Source: Spirochaetes bacterium RBG_16_49_21
Lineage (GTDB): Bacteria > Spirochaetota > UBA4802 > UBA5550
Length of the DNA stretch: 64,000 bases
Direction: 5' to 3'
Assembly: GCA_001829495.1 (NCBI GenBank)
Contig: MIBJ01000022.1
Span: forward strand, 17,059 to 81,058
Shown in pieces: positions 1-8,736 of this stretch; the stretch's first letter is position 1; each line of letters opens with the position of its first letter. A program made the translations under genes and the position numbers. Under the pieces are notes generated by a model that did no database searches, was not told the DNA's origin, and saw nothing but the letters and a program-made list of their open reading frames with translations.

Positions 1-1286
1 GGCGAAAGGAGGATCACGTCGCCCTCCCCGCTGGCCCGCATGGCCTTGACTACCGCGTCGTCCAGGGTTTCGGCCGGCACCTGGTCATGCCCCTTAAAGA
101 TCCGGGAAAAATAATCCTTTGATTCGCCGATGAGCACCAGGGTGCGTACCGTGCCGTCGAGCCCTGCCGCGAGCCGCGAATAGTCATCCCCCTTTGTTCT
201 GCCGCCCAGAATGAGCACGCCCTTGCCGCGGAGGCTCCTGAGCGCGGTGAGCACCGCGCTCACCGTGGTGGCCTTGGAGTCGTTGATGAATTCCCTTCCC
301 TTAAAACTGCCGATCCTCTCCAGGCGGTGCTCGAGCCCGGAAAAAGAATACACGGCTTCCGCGATCCTTTCATAGTCAGGGAGCATTTCTTTTTTACGCA
401 TGACCGACTGCACCGCCAGTACCGCTGCCATGGCGTTCTGTACGTTGTGCATGCCCATGATCCGCAGCCTATCCGCCTCAAGGATTTTCCTATCACCTTC
501 TTTTATATGCACGGCCCCGTTATGATAATAGATATCGCCTCTCCTTTCCTCAATGGAAAACGCGAGCGTCGACGCGTTGACCAGCGACGCGCCGCTCCGC
601 GCAATCGGATCGTCCCTATTATAGATAAAGCAATCCCCGGCATCCTGGTTCATGGAAATCCTCATCTTGGCCTGAAAATAGTCCTCCATGCTATTGTAAC
701 GGTCGAGGTGGTCGGGCGCCACGTTCAATAATACGGCCACATCAGGCCTGAAAAGCGCAATGGTCTCCAGTTGGAACGAGGAGAGCTCGGCTACGATCAC
801 CGAATTATCCGACGTCTTCCCCGCAAAGCTGATGAGGGGCGTCCCGATGTTGCCGCCCACGAGTGTTTCCATCCCCATCCTGGTCAAGATATGGCCGGTT
901 AAAGCGGTGGTGGTGGATTTACCGTCGGTGCCGGTTATGCCCACGATCATCCCCCTCAGGTATCTGAAGGCGAGCTCCACCTCAGCCATGACCGGCATCT
1001 TCCTCCGGATCGCCTCAGCCACCAGCGGAACGGTTACGGGAACGCCCGGGCTCACGATCAGGGCGTCGAATCCCTCATTGAGAAGCTCCGGCTTCTGTTC
1101 CCCGGTAACGACGCGCACCGAGGGATCCACCTTGGGAAGCACATCGCCAAGCTCCGCACTGCTCTTGCTGTCCGACGCCACCACGATCGCTCCCCTGCCG
1201 GCAAGGAAATTCGACACCGCGACCCCGGTGCGGTATCCTAATCCGACAACCAGAGCTTTTTTTATGTTATTATCAGAACCAATCAT
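1..1286 (-). CDS. murD: UDP-N-acetylmuramoylalanine--D-glutamate ligase MurD (C-terminus beyond window)
   Basis: MurD adds D-glutamate to UDP-MurNAc-L-alanine in the cytoplasm, using ATP, during peptidoglycan precursor synthesis. Translating the minus strand from the ATG at 1286 gives an uninterrupted frame to the window edge, about 428 codons. It shows an N-terminal nucleotide-binding segment (KKALVVGLGYRTG), the Mur-ligase P-loop GITGTDGKSTTT near residue 115, the central motif NVAPDHLDRY and the HRLE and NDSKATT motifs of the C-terminal domains. The family is about 450 residues, so only a short tail is missing. It follows mraY after a 136-base gap filled by a GC-rich repeat, so it is probably cotranscribed with the dcw genes but not tightly coupled. 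Identification is firm; the stop codon is not visible. Confidence 0.95.
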   Translation of the reverse strand, partial: MIGSDNNIKKALVVGLGYRTGVAVSNFLAGRGAIVVASDSKSSAELGDVLPKVDPSVRVVTGEQKPELLNEGFDALIVSPGVPVTVPLVAEAIRRKMPVMAEVELAFRYLRGMIVGITGTDGKSTTTALTGHILTRMGMETLVGGNIGTPLISFAGKTSDNSVIVAELSSFQLETIALFRPDVAVLLNVAPDHLDRYNSMEDYFQAKMRISMNQDAGDCFIYNRDDPIARSGASLVNASTLAFSIEERRGDIYYHNGAVHIKEGDRKILEADRLRIMGMHNVQNAMAAVLAVQSVMRKKEMLPDYERIAEAVYSFSGLEHRLERIGSFKGREFINDSKATTVSAVLTALRSLRGKGVLILGGRTKGDDYSRLAAGLDGTVRTLVLIGESKDYFSRIFKGHDQVPAETLDDAVVKAMRASGEGDVILLS

Positions 1287-1317
1287 TCTTTTATCATTAG
1301 TCCAAATTGAATCTTTT

Positions 1318-1422
1318 TCCCCCTCCCTCGATGGGAGGGGCCAGGGGAGGGTGATTCGAAACTGGTCTTGCTGATCAAGCTTAATCACCCCCACCCCGAC
1401 CCTCGACCCTTATTATTACATA
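1318..1422. repeat. GC-rich inverted repeat between mraY and murD
   Basis: A stretch of C-rich then G-rich sequence (ccctccctcgatgggaggg, then a later block caccccgaccctcgaccc). It resembles in composition the larger repeats at 39551-39693, 47437-47566 and 57085-57285, and may be a degenerate copy. It could fold in the mRNA and reduce read-through from mraY into murD. No coding capacity is seen. Confidence 0.55.
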
Positions 1423-2508
1423 TTACAATATCTTCAACGAGCTCAACCCCAGAATCGCGAGTATTATCCCCAGTATCCACATCCGGACCACCACCTTCTG
1501 CTCCGGCCATCCGGAAAGCTCGAAATGGTGATGGAGCGGCGACATCTTGAACACCCTCCTGCCCCTGAGCTTGAATGAGGCCACCTGTATGATCACCGAC
1601 ATCACCTCCATGACAAAAACCCCGCCGACGATGAAGAGAAAAATCTCTTTTTTGATCATAACCGCGACGATGCCGATGATGCCGCCGAGGGCGAGCGACC
1701 CGGTGTCGCCCATGAAAACAGCGGCGGGATTGCTGTTGAACCAGAGAAACCCGAGGGAGGCTCCCACCAGCGCCGCAAGATACACGGTTATCTCCGCCGC
1801 TTCAGGGATATAGGGTATCCTCAAATAGGCGGCGATTCTGTTGTGCCCGGTCAGATACGCCATAATACCGAGGCTTACGCCCACGGTGACGACCGAGCCG
1901 ATCGCAAGGCCGTCAAGGCCGTCCGTGAGATTGACCGCGTTGGTGGCGGCCACGATTACAACCACCGCGAAGATGATCCAGAATATCCTCATGTCCGCCA
2001 GTTCTTCATTGATGAAGGGAACATAAAAGTTCGACACCTCTTCCTTGTTTGAGGGGAAATAATAGATGATCAGCACAGCCGCAAGGGCGATGAGAATCTG
2101 AAACAGGAGCTTCAGCCTCGCCGGTATCCCCTCCTTTTTCTTTAATACGGACTTGATATAGTCGTCGACAAAGCCGAGCGCGCCCAGGAGCACGGTGGCG
2201 CTGATGAGGATCATCAGATACAGGCTCTTGAAGTTTCCCCATAGTATAATGGAAGCAAGAACCGAACCTATTATGATGATCCCGCCCATCGTGGGAGTGC
2301 CCGCCTTCCGCTTATGCGTTTCCGGTCCGAGCGCCCTGATCTCCTCCCCCAGGTTAAGCGCCGCCAGACGCCGTATTGCCAGGTTGCCCAGGATGAGCAC
2401 CAGGAGGAGGGCGGTAAGCGCGGCATACGCAGACCGGAACGTGATATACTGAAACAGCCGTAAGAATGACAGGTATTCCTTGAGCGGCAGTATAAAATGA
2501 TATAACAT
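1423..2508 (-). CDS. mraY: phospho-N-acetylmuramoyl-pentapeptide transferase MraY
   Basis: Integral membrane enzyme that transfers phospho-MurNAc-pentapeptide to undecaprenyl phosphate, forming lipid I. At 361 residues it has the usual family length. About ten hydrophobic segments are visible, with the family signatures KRKAGTPTMGG near residue 65, the DDYIK aspartate pair, NAVNLTDGLDG with catalytic aspartate, FMGDTGSLALGG, and the C-terminal SPLHHHFELSGW loop. The start MLYHFILP has no competing upstream start in frame. It sits 12 bases after murF in the same operon and supplies the membrane step between MurF and later lipid II synthesis. Nothing unusual. Confidence 0.97.
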   Translation of the reverse strand: MLYHFILPLKEYLSFLRLFQYITFRSAYAALTALLLVLILGNLAIRRLAALNLGEEIRALGPETHKRKAGTPTMGGIIIIGSVLASIILWGNFKSLYLMILISATVLLGALGFVDDYIKSVLKKKEGIPARLKLLFQILIALAAVLIIYYFPSNKEEVSNFYVPFINEELADMRIFWIIFAVVVIVAATNAVNLTDGLDGLAIGSVVTVGVSLGIMAYLTGHNRIAAYLRIPYIPEAAEITVYLAALVGASLGFLWFNSNPAAVFMGDTGSLALGGIIGIVAVMIKKEIFLFIVGGVFVMEVMSVIIQVASFKLRGRRVFKMSPLHHHFELSGWPEQKVVVRMWILGIILAILGLSSLKIL

Positions 2509-2520
2509 CTGAATCTTCTC

Positions 2521-3909
2521 CTAGGTTATTCCGAGCACTACGTCTTCCATTTTCATTGAGCGCGACCCTTTGACGAGAATCACGTCATGGACATCGATGA
2601 TCTTCTTCAAGACAGCGGCCAGATCCTCTTTGGTTTCAAACTGCTTTATATTACTGCGGTCGAGTCCGGCCCCGGCCGCGCCTTCCGCGTAGAACCGGGC
2701 CATATCGCCCCACACCAGGAGCATTTCGAAATCGTTCTCGGCCACGGCCCTGCCGCTTTCTCTATGATAGAGCGGAGCCGCATCCCCGAGCTCCTTCATG
2801 TCGGAGAGCACCGCTATCTTCCGCTTTTCCGGAAAAACCTCCCGTGCGGAGCGAAGCGCGTACGCGAGCGAAAGCGGATTGGAGTTATAGCTGTCGTTGA
2901 TCACCAGATAACCCCGGTCGATGATCTGGCTCCTCCCCTCCACGCTTCCGAGGCGCTCCAGCGCTTCGCGCATATTCGCCGGGGACACGCCATATTCACC
3001 GGCCACGGCAACGGCGGCGACCGCATTATACACGTTATGAATCCCATACAGGGGCGGCCGGAGCTCTTCGCCGCCGAAAACAACCGAAACGCTGTCCCGG
3101 TAAAGGGCGTAGGAATCAGGATAAATATCAGCCGTATCGGACAGCCCGAAGGTCTTGACCGCAAGCCCCAGCCCGGCCGCCTTCCGCGCGATGAGATCCA
3201 GGCAGTTCATGTCGCGGTTCAGGAGCAGCGTTGATCCCTTTTTCATGCCGTGCAGGATCTCCGATTTCGCCAGAGCGACATTCTCCAGGGTGCCCAGGAA
3301 TTCGAGGTGTCCCTCGCCCACGTTCGTGATGAGAGCCGTGTCCGGCCGCGCGATCCGGGAAAGCCGGTCCAGCTCCCCGGAATGATTCATCCCCATCTCG
3401 ATTACCGCCATTTCATGTGAATCTTTCAGCCCGAGCAGGGTTACGGGCACGCCGATCTCATTGTTATAGTTCTTTTCATTCTTCAGGCAGTTCCCGGCCG
3501 TACTGAGCAGCGCATACACGAGCTCCTTGGTCGTGGTCTTGCCGCTCGTGCCGGTGATGCCGATCACCGCCGGGGCCATCCGCTCCCGGTGATGCGCGGC
3601 GATCGCGCCCAGGGCCTTCAGGGTGTCGTCGCACCGGATCTCCGCGATATCGTTTCCGGCGGCCACGTCCGTATATCCGTCCCTCATGGCGAGAAAGGAG
3701 CTGATCCTTCTTTTTTCCGAAAGAGGCCTGATGAAATCGTGGCCGTCGAACTTTCCGCCGACAAGCGAAATGAACAGATTGTTTCTCCCGAGCTCGCGGG
3801 AGTCGGTGGTAATGGTTTCTATGACCATGGCGGAGTCCCCGCTTCTGATCTTCCCCCCGCACCGCTGTGCTATTTCCCCTACCGTCGATGTATGATCTAC
3901 TATCACCAT
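2521..3909 (-). CDS. murF: UDP-N-acetylmuramoyl-tripeptide--D-alanyl-D-alanine ligase MurF
   Basis: Adds the D-Ala-D-Ala dipeptide to UDP-MurNAc-tripeptide in the cytoplasm, completing the pentapeptide. 462 residues, normal for the family. An N-terminal domain (DSRELGRNNLFISLVGGKFDGH) precedes the ATP-binding P-loop GITGTSGKTTTKEL near residue 110; then come the NEIGVPVTLL segment, the TNVGEGHLEFLG motif, and the C-terminal VINDSYNSNP and SDMKELG motifs. It begins five bases after murE and ends 12 bases before mraY, the standard order. No defects seen. Confidence 0.97.
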   Translation of the reverse strand: MVIVDHTSTVGEIAQRCGGKIRSGDSAMVIETITTDSRELGRNNLFISLVGGKFDGHDFIRPLSEKRRISSFLAMRDGYTDVAAGNDIAEIRCDDTLKALGAIAAHHRERMAPAVIGITGTSGKTTTKELVYALLSTAGNCLKNEKNYNNEIGVPVTLLGLKDSHEMAVIEMGMNHSGELDRLSRIARPDTALITNVGEGHLEFLGTLENVALAKSEILHGMKKGSTLLLNRDMNCLDLIARKAAGLGLAVKTFGLSDTADIYPDSYALYRDSVSVVFGGEELRPPLYGIHNVYNAVAAVAVAGEYGVSPANMREALERLGSVEGRSQIIDRGYLVINDSYNSNPLSLAYALRSAREVFPEKRKIAVLSDMKELGDAAPLYHRESGRAVAENDFEMLLVWGDMARFYAEGAAGAGLDRSNIKQFETKEDLAAVLKKIIDVHDVILVKGSRSMKMEDVVLGIT

Positions 3910-3914
3910 AGCAC

Positions 3915-5438
3915 CTATAGATACCGCGCCGCGACTTCCTTGTCGTCGAAGTGTATTTTTTCAGTACCGATGATCTGATAATCCTCGTGCCCCTTGCCCG
4001 CTATGACGACGATATCGTCCCTTTCAGCCGAAGAAAGGGCGCGGGCGATCGCCTCCTCCCGGTCCGGCAGTATCTCATGGTTTTCGCCGGTGATGCCCGC
4101 GGCTATGTCCCTGATGATCCGATCCGGATCCTCGGTGCGGGGATTGTCGCTCGTGACGATAACCAGGTCGGAATTTTCCTCGGCGGCCCTGCCCATGAGC
4201 GGCCGCTTGCTCCGGTCCCGGTCGCCGCCGCAGCCGAACACGGTGATGATGCGCCGGTGATCCAGCTCATTCACGGATTTAAGGAGCTTGGAGAGCGCGT
4301 CAGCCGTATGCGCATAGTCCACGATCACGGTAAAGCCTTTTGCCGCCGTGAGCACGTCGAACCTGCCGGGCACGGACGAGAGCTCTTCGAGCCCGGCTGT
4401 GATCTCGTCGCCGGCTGCGCCCATCTGATGCGCGGCGGCAAAAGCGGCGATCGCATTATAGAGCTGGAACCTTCCCGGAAGCTTCAGATTGATCGGCAGG
4501 CCGGGAAACGGCCGTTCGAGCCTGAAGCTTAATCCCCTGATGGAGTTGTTCACGCTCCCTTTTTCAGGCATATAATCGGACTCCGCGTCGACGCCGAAAG
4601 ATTTCAGCGGATAGGCGTACTGGTTTTTTATCAGATAAATCTCCTTGCCGTAACGGTCGTCGGCGTTCACGATCCCGCATCTCCCCTTTTTGCGGCTCGC
4701 ATTGAGAAGATCGAACAGCCTCTTCTTTGCGTAAAAATAGCTCTCAAAATCGTGATGGAAGTCGAGATGATCCCCGGTCAGGTTGGTGAACACCGCTGCG
4801 TCGAAATCGATATCGTTCGCCCGGCTGAGCTCCAGCGCATGGGACGAAGCCTCCATGATGACGACCGCGATTCCGTCCTGTTTCATCCGGTACAGCGTCT
4901 CCTGGAGATCCTTCGACTCCGGGGTCGTGTTCAGGGCGGGATAGCTTCGGTTCCCCCAGCGGTAATTGATCGTCCCGATCACGCCGGTATTGAGGCCATG
5001 ACGCCTCATAATCGATTCAAGCATGTAGGTGACCGACGTCTTGCCATTGGTGCCGGTGACACCGATCACCATCATGGATCGGGAAGGGAATCCGTAGAAG
5101 GCCGCCGATAGCCGCGACAAGGCCTTTCGCGGATCCTGCGCGGCCAGCACACCGGCTCCCGCGGCGCTCAGGCCGGAAAAATCGTGCGTCCTTTCCCGCG
5201 CAATAAGAACCGCCGCTGCGCCCTTTTCGACAGCGGCACCGATATACGCGTGCCCGTCGCTTTTGAATCCTTCAACCGCTACAAAAAGGCTCCCCTTTCT
5301 GACGCTGCGGGAGTCGTACTCTATCGAGCAGATCTCCGCTGTGCCGCTTCCGGCGTACAGATCGGCAATGCCGCCGGCCTCCCGTAGGAGCGCAGCCAAA
5401 GGCATCCTGATTTTATTGCTGAGCATTATTTTCATCAA
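3915..5438 (-). CDS. murE: UDP-N-acetylmuramoyl-tripeptide synthetase MurE, meso-DAP type
   Basis: Adds the third amino acid of the stem peptide. The P-loop GVTGTNGKTSVTYML lies near residue 130 and NLTGDHLDFH marks the central domain. In the C-terminal domain SDNPRTEDP contains the DNPR motif that family knowledge links to meso-diaminopimelate, rather than the lysine or ornithine forms. This agrees with Leptospira-like spirochaetes and differs from Treponema/Borrelia, which use ornithine. 507 residues, normal. The start (MMKIMLSNK) overlaps the 3' end of the ftsL-like gene by 26 bases; ATGs at codons 2 and 5 are alternatives. ftsI, normally between ftsL and murE, is not here. Confidence 0.95.
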   Translation of the reverse strand: MMKIMLSNKIRMPLAALLREAGGIADLYAGSGTAEICSIEYDSRSVRKGSLFVAVEGFKSDGHAYIGAAVEKGAAAVLIARERTHDFSGLSAAGAGVLAAQDPRKALSRLSAAFYGFPSRSMMVIGVTGTNGKTSVTYMLESIMRRHGLNTGVIGTINYRWGNRSYPALNTTPESKDLQETLYRMKQDGIAVVIMEASSHALELSRANDIDFDAAVFTNLTGDHLDFHHDFESYFYAKKRLFDLLNASRKKGRCGIVNADDRYGKEIYLIKNQYAYPLKSFGVDAESDYMPEKGSVNNSIRGLSFRLERPFPGLPINLKLPGRFQLYNAIAAFAAAHQMGAAGDEITAGLEELSSVPGRFDVLTAAKGFTVIVDYAHTADALSKLLKSVNELDHRRIITVFGCGGDRDRSKRPLMGRAAEENSDLVIVTSDNPRTEDPDRIIRDIAAGITGENHEILPDREEAIARALSSAERDDIVVIAGKGHEDYQIIGTEKIHFDDKEVAARYL

Positions 5439-5658
5439 CTGCCATTACGTCGAAATCTTCCGGAAGAACCGGCTTAAAGCCCCTTCTCCGGGCATAATCC
5501 TGGACCACCTCCATTCTCCGGTACAGCTCGATCTCATACCGGAGATGGTCGTTGTCCTTAACGATCTGCTCTTCAATGTCCGACAACTTTTGATACTGGA
5601 GCCCTATCTTCATGATCTCGATGTTCTGCCATACGTACAGGGTCACGAACAGACTCAT
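5413..5658 (-). CDS. ftsL: FtsL-like divisome protein (true start probably further upstream)
   Basis: Small bitopic division protein: one membrane segment followed by a short heptad-like region (IEEQIVKDNDHLRYEIELYRR) expected to pair with FtsB. Position between rsmH and murE and the architecture support FtsL; sequence conservation in this family is low. From the ATG at 5658 only half of the membrane helix is encoded. The frame stays open upstream to 5706 and adds VERFVIKYIIIILF, which completes a helix. That stretch has no ATG, GTG or TTG, so an unusual start such as ATC or ATT near 5685-5671 is implied. A GAGAGG ribosome-binding-like sequence lies at 5697-5692, overlapping the rsmH stop. 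Confidence 0.75.
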   Translation of the reverse strand: MSLFVTLYVWQNIEIMKIGLQYQKLSDIEEQIVKDNDHLRYEIELYRRMEVVQDYARRRGFKPVLPEDFDVMAVDENNAQQ

Positions 5659-5696
5659 GAATAATATGATAATGATATATTTGATGACGAACCTCT

Positions 5697-6632
5697 CTAC
5701 AGCTTCTCACAAACCCGCAATCGCGCGCTCCGGGCCCTGCTGTTCGATTCAACCTCTTCAACGTGAGGACGCAGGGGCTTTTTCGTCAATATTTTTACCA
5801 GCCCCTCTCCGGCGCACCGGCAATCCCGCTCCCCTTCCGCGCACTCGCAACCGCGCGAGAGCCTTCTGAACTTCTCCTTGACGATCCGGTCTTCCAGGGA
5901 GTGAAACGATATGGCCATGATCCTCCCGCCCGAAGCCAGAAGCCGGTACGCCTGGCCCAGGCTTTTTTCTATGCATGCAAGCTCGTCGTTCACAAATATT
6001 CTGACGGCCTGGAATACCCTCGTTGCCGGGTGTATATTCCTTACGTGAAATTTCTTCGGGATTGCGCGAAGAACTATGCGGGCGAGCTCTCCGGTCGTCC
6101 CGACCGGCCCGTCCACCCGCGCCCTGCGGATCGCGGCTGCGATCCTCCGCGCCCACCGCTCCTGCCCGAGCCGGAAAAAAATATCGGCCAGACGCTTCTC
6201 ATCAAAGGTATTTACGACATGATACGCGCTCACCCCGCTCCCGTCCAGCCTCATGTCCAGTTTTTCGTCTCTGGCAAAAGTAAACCCTCGTCCGCTTCTC
6301 TCAAGATGGAACGAAGATACGCCGAAATCATATAAAAAATAGTGTATCTTCCCTCTCAACGTATCGAGATGCCGAGAAATATAAGAAAAATTATCATTAA
6401 TGTAATCAATTCTAGCTGCATACGGCTTAAGCCTCCGCCTTGCTGCCTCAAGAATGTCTGCGTCCCTGTCCATGGCGATGATCCTTAGACGCGCAAACCT
6501 CGATAATAATAGCTCTGAATGACCTCCTTCACCGACCGTACAATCAACCAGAATGCCTGCGCCCCGGCTGGCCGAGCTCTCAATGAAATGGAGCAGCTCG
6601 TTGGTCATCACCGGGATGTGCGCGTATTCCAA
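5697..6632 (-). CDS. rsmH: 16S rRNA (cytosine1402-N4)-methyltransferase RsmH
   Basis: S-adenosylmethionine-dependent enzyme that modifies C1402 in the decoding centre of 16S rRNA; formerly MraW. 311 residues, normal length. Visible motifs are HIPVMTNELL at the start, VDCTVGEGGHSELLL for cofactor binding, MDRDADILEAARRRL, FDFGVSS-type DFGVSSFHLE, and the C-terminal MAISFHSLEDRIVKEKFR. It lies between mraZ and ftsL, the canonical place. The stop codon overlaps the presumed ribosome-binding region of ftsL. Identification is firm. Confidence 0.97.
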   Translation of the reverse strand: MEYAHIPVMTNELLHFIESSASRGAGILVDCTVGEGGHSELLLSRFARLRIIAMDRDADILEAARRRLKPYAARIDYINDNFSYISRHLDTLRGKIHYFLYDFGVSSFHLERSGRGFTFARDEKLDMRLDGSGVSAYHVVNTFDEKRLADIFFRLGQERWARRIAAAIRRARVDGPVGTTGELARIVLRAIPKKFHVRNIHPATRVFQAVRIFVNDELACIEKSLGQAYRLLASGGRIMAISFHSLEDRIVKEKFRRLSRGCECAEGERDCRCAGEGLVKILTKKPLRPHVEEVESNSRARSARLRVCEKL

Positions 6633-6694
6633 ATATGACCTCGTAAATTATGTCGCATTATGCAGGGGCAGGCCTCAAGCCTGGCCCCCTACGG

Positions 6695-7132
6695 TTATAT
6701 GCCGAGATCACCGGCCAGGGCGTTCAGGGAATCCTGGTCAGGCCGGTACTGGTTGTATATCTCGGTCGCCCAGATCTCGATCCTGTCGTTCAGTCCCAGG
6801 ATGGTAATGTCGTTTTTTATCCGGGCGTATTCCAGGTGGCTGCCGGGGATCAGTATCCTCCCCTGCCGGTCCAGCTCCTGGTCCCTGGCGCCTCCCATAA
6901 GGTGGCGGATCCAATTCCTGTTGGTGGGATTCGATTGAGGCAGCGGCACCAGCTTCTCCCTGACGAAGCGCGTCCAATCCTCTTCCCTGAAAGCCATGAT
7001 GCATTGGTCAAATCCATACGTGAGCACGAGCGTGTTAAGAATGTAATCTTCGCCAAAAGCCTTGCGCAAGGTGATCGGGATCGACACCCTTCCTTTTTCA
7101 TCAAGAGTCGGATGATATTCACCCATGAACAT
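6695..7132 (-). CDS. mraZ: transcriptional regulator MraZ
   Basis: DNA-binding, AbrB-fold regulator that in other bacteria represses its own dcw promoter. 145 residues with two tandem copies of the MraZ domain: FMGEYHPTLDEKGRVSIP at the N-terminus and DQELDRQGRILIP in the second half, each with the DxxGR core. An ATG at codon 3 (7126) is an alternative start. It is the first gene of the dcw operon, and its promoter carries the expected 10-bp-spaced TGGGGA boxes just upstream. Normal length, no defect. Confidence 0.96.
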   Translation of the reverse strand: MFMGEYHPTLDEKGRVSIPITLRKAFGEDYILNTLVLTYGFDQCIMAFREEDWTRFVREKLVPLPQSNPTNRNWIRHLMGGARDQELDRQGRILIPGSHLEYARIKNDITILGLNDRIEIWATEIYNQYRPDQDSLNALAGDLGI

Positions 7133-7169
7133 TGTCGTGCCTTCACCCCAAGGATTAGATCAACAAAAA

Positions 7170-7215
7170 TCCCCACTTTTCCCCATTAATTACCAAATGA
7201 GACATAATTTGTCAA
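7170..7215 (-). promoter_or_regulatory. dcw/mraZ promoter with MraZ-box repeats
   Basis: On the minus strand a perfect TTGACA (7215-7210) is followed after 17 bases by TAATTA (7192-7187), a good sigma-70-type promoter. Just downstream lie two exact TGGGGA repeats (7185-7180 and 7175-7170) spaced 10 bp apart. A degenerate third, TGGTAA (7195-7190), sits in the same register and overlaps the -10 box. Direct repeats of this kind with 10-bp spacing are the known MraZ operator, so autorepression is expected. Confidence 0.8.
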
Positions 7216-7314
7216 GACTAAAATGAAATTTTTATAACTTTTGTCTATAAATAATATTGTAGCAAATTTTCCTTGACGAGATTACGGTAACTCCTGAAAA
7301 ATGGGCTGCCTTCG

Positions 7315-7405
7315 AGGGGGTCAGAGCAACTGTTGTTCGCGAGTAACGGTTTGTTTGTGTTTTGGGGGTCAGAGCAACCCGATATTATGGGAAGGGTCAG
7401 AGCCC
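7315..7405 (+). repeat. three copies of a GGGTCAGAGC motif
   Basis: GGGTCAGAGC occurs at 7316-7330, 7365-7377 and 7394-7403, the first two continuing as AAC. A related GGTCAGAGCAA occurs at 41114-41124, beside a large palindrome. The tract separates the mraZ promoter from tRNA-Gly. It looks like short repetitive debris; no gene is seen. Confidence 0.5.
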
Positions 7406-7423
7406 TAGCACAATTTAATATAT

Positions 7424-7494
7424 GCGGGTGTAGTTCAGTGGTAGAACTTCAGCCTTCCAAGCTGGCCACGTGGGTTCGATTCCCATCACCCGCT
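7424..7494 (+). tRNA. tRNA-Gly (anticodon TCC)
   Basis: A complete cloverleaf can be drawn. The acceptor stem GCGGGTG pairs with CACCCGC, the D arm contains AGTTCAGTGGTAGAA, the anticodon stem TCAGC/GCTGG encloses loop CTTCCAA (anticodon TCC), and the T arm reads TGGGTTCGATTCCCA. The discriminator is T and CCA is not encoded. It marks the left edge of the accessory block that ends at tRNA-Thr near 23.0 kb. Confidence 0.95.
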
Positions 7495-7723
7495 CATGGA
7501 ATGCCGCGAAAAACGGCCGGCATCCTTCACCGCTTTTTTAATCGCCTTCCAGATATCAGTTCCCTGTGATTGTTTCAGGGTGCGGGGACAAATACGGCCC
7601 GGCGAAAATGAATCAGGGGAATATATTCCCTTCAAAAATTACAGCAATCCCTTTTTTAGTCAAATTGACGACATCATCCTGAGCTCCGGCCGGGAACGGT
7701 CGGGCTCGGTCCTCGCGCCGCAT

Positions 7724-8500
7724 CTAATTCAATATTGTAAAATATCTCCCATTGAGCCTTGTAACGCTTATCTTTCTTTTGTACAGGGAGCTTAAAATTT
7801 CGTCGTTGATGGCGTCATCGATATCACCGCAGAAATAACATTCCCCGTTTTCTATGATCAGAATCCTGCTAAAAAGCGGTGTTATCTCCTCAATATGATG
7901 GGTGACAAATATAATTGATGTTTTTTTAAATCTACTGATTTTATCAATCGACAATAATAAATCCTCTCTTGCTGAAAGGTCTAATCCCATGGTCGGCTCG
8001 TCGAACAAGAGGAGTTCCGGTTGATTTATGGAGGCCCTCAGCATGAGAATCTTTTGCTTTTCGCCATCAGAGAGGACATTAAATTTATCATTGGCCCGTC
8101 CGTTCATGTTAATGGTATCCAATAATTCGTGTGCATAAGAAATATCAACGCCTGATGGCTCAACATACAAACCGATCGATGCATAAAGACCGCTCAATAT
8201 AACATCAATGGTGCTTTCATTTTTTGAAATCATATCCTTAAGCGAGATACTAATATATCCTATTCTTTTTCTGATATCCCGTATATCATTCCCAAATGTT
8301 TTGCTCGCGAAGCGTATAACCTCGCCCATGCTTGGATAAAGATATCCCGCGATGATCTCGAGGAGTTTTGTTTTACCGGAACCATTTTTCCCATAAAGAA
8401 TCCAGTTTTCGTTCTCTTGAATATGCCAGGATATATTTTTTAGAATATGTTTTTCTGTTTTATCAAAAAAATATAATGAGATGTTTTTCAGCTCAATCAT
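7724..8500 (-). CDS. orphan ABC transporter ATP-binding protein
   Basis: A single 258-residue ATPase domain of the ABC superfamily. Walker A is GKNGSGKT (residues 37-44), the signature is LSDGEKQ rather than LSGGQ, Walker B is ELLLFDEPTMGLD, and the H-loop histidine lies in FVTHHIEE. The closest style is the soluble single-domain ATPases related to ModF/PhrA. No permease or binding protein is adjacent, so substrate and direction are unknown. Base composition is AT-richer than the flanking dcw genes, in keeping with the accessory block. It converges on tRNA-Gly. The family call is firm; the function is not assigned. Confidence 0.88.
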   Translation of the reverse strand: MIELKNISLYFFDKTEKHILKNISWHIQENENWILYGKNGSGKTKLLEIIAGYLYPSMGEVIRFASKTFGNDIRDIRKRIGYISISLKDMISKNESTIDVILSGLYASIGLYVEPSGVDISYAHELLDTINMNGRANDKFNVLSDGEKQKILMLRASINQPELLLFDEPTMGLDLSAREDLLLSIDKISRFKKTSIIFVTHHIEEITPLFSRILIIENGECYFCGDIDDAINDEILSSLYKRKISVTRLNGRYFTILN

Positions 8501-8736
8501 AGCGGGAAATTTATTATTGGATAATAATTATTCAAGTACTTATTTTTAATGCGATGGGCTGTTTACGGGTAACATCTCCAAAAATGCGGCGATTCCAATA
8601 ATTATTATCGACGATTGTCCTTATTTTGCTTGACTAATGCAATTTTATATCATCCAGCATATGGATGACCGGCAGGCAAGAGTACCAATGGTAAAAATTA
8701 TTTCATGCATCAATACTATTATTAGGAGGGAACCAT

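Noticed and set aside
327..1374. Long plus-strand open frames opposite murD
   Set aside because: They are antisense shadows. The minus strand over this interval gives a continuous MurD with all family motifs, while the plus-strand translations show no known motif.
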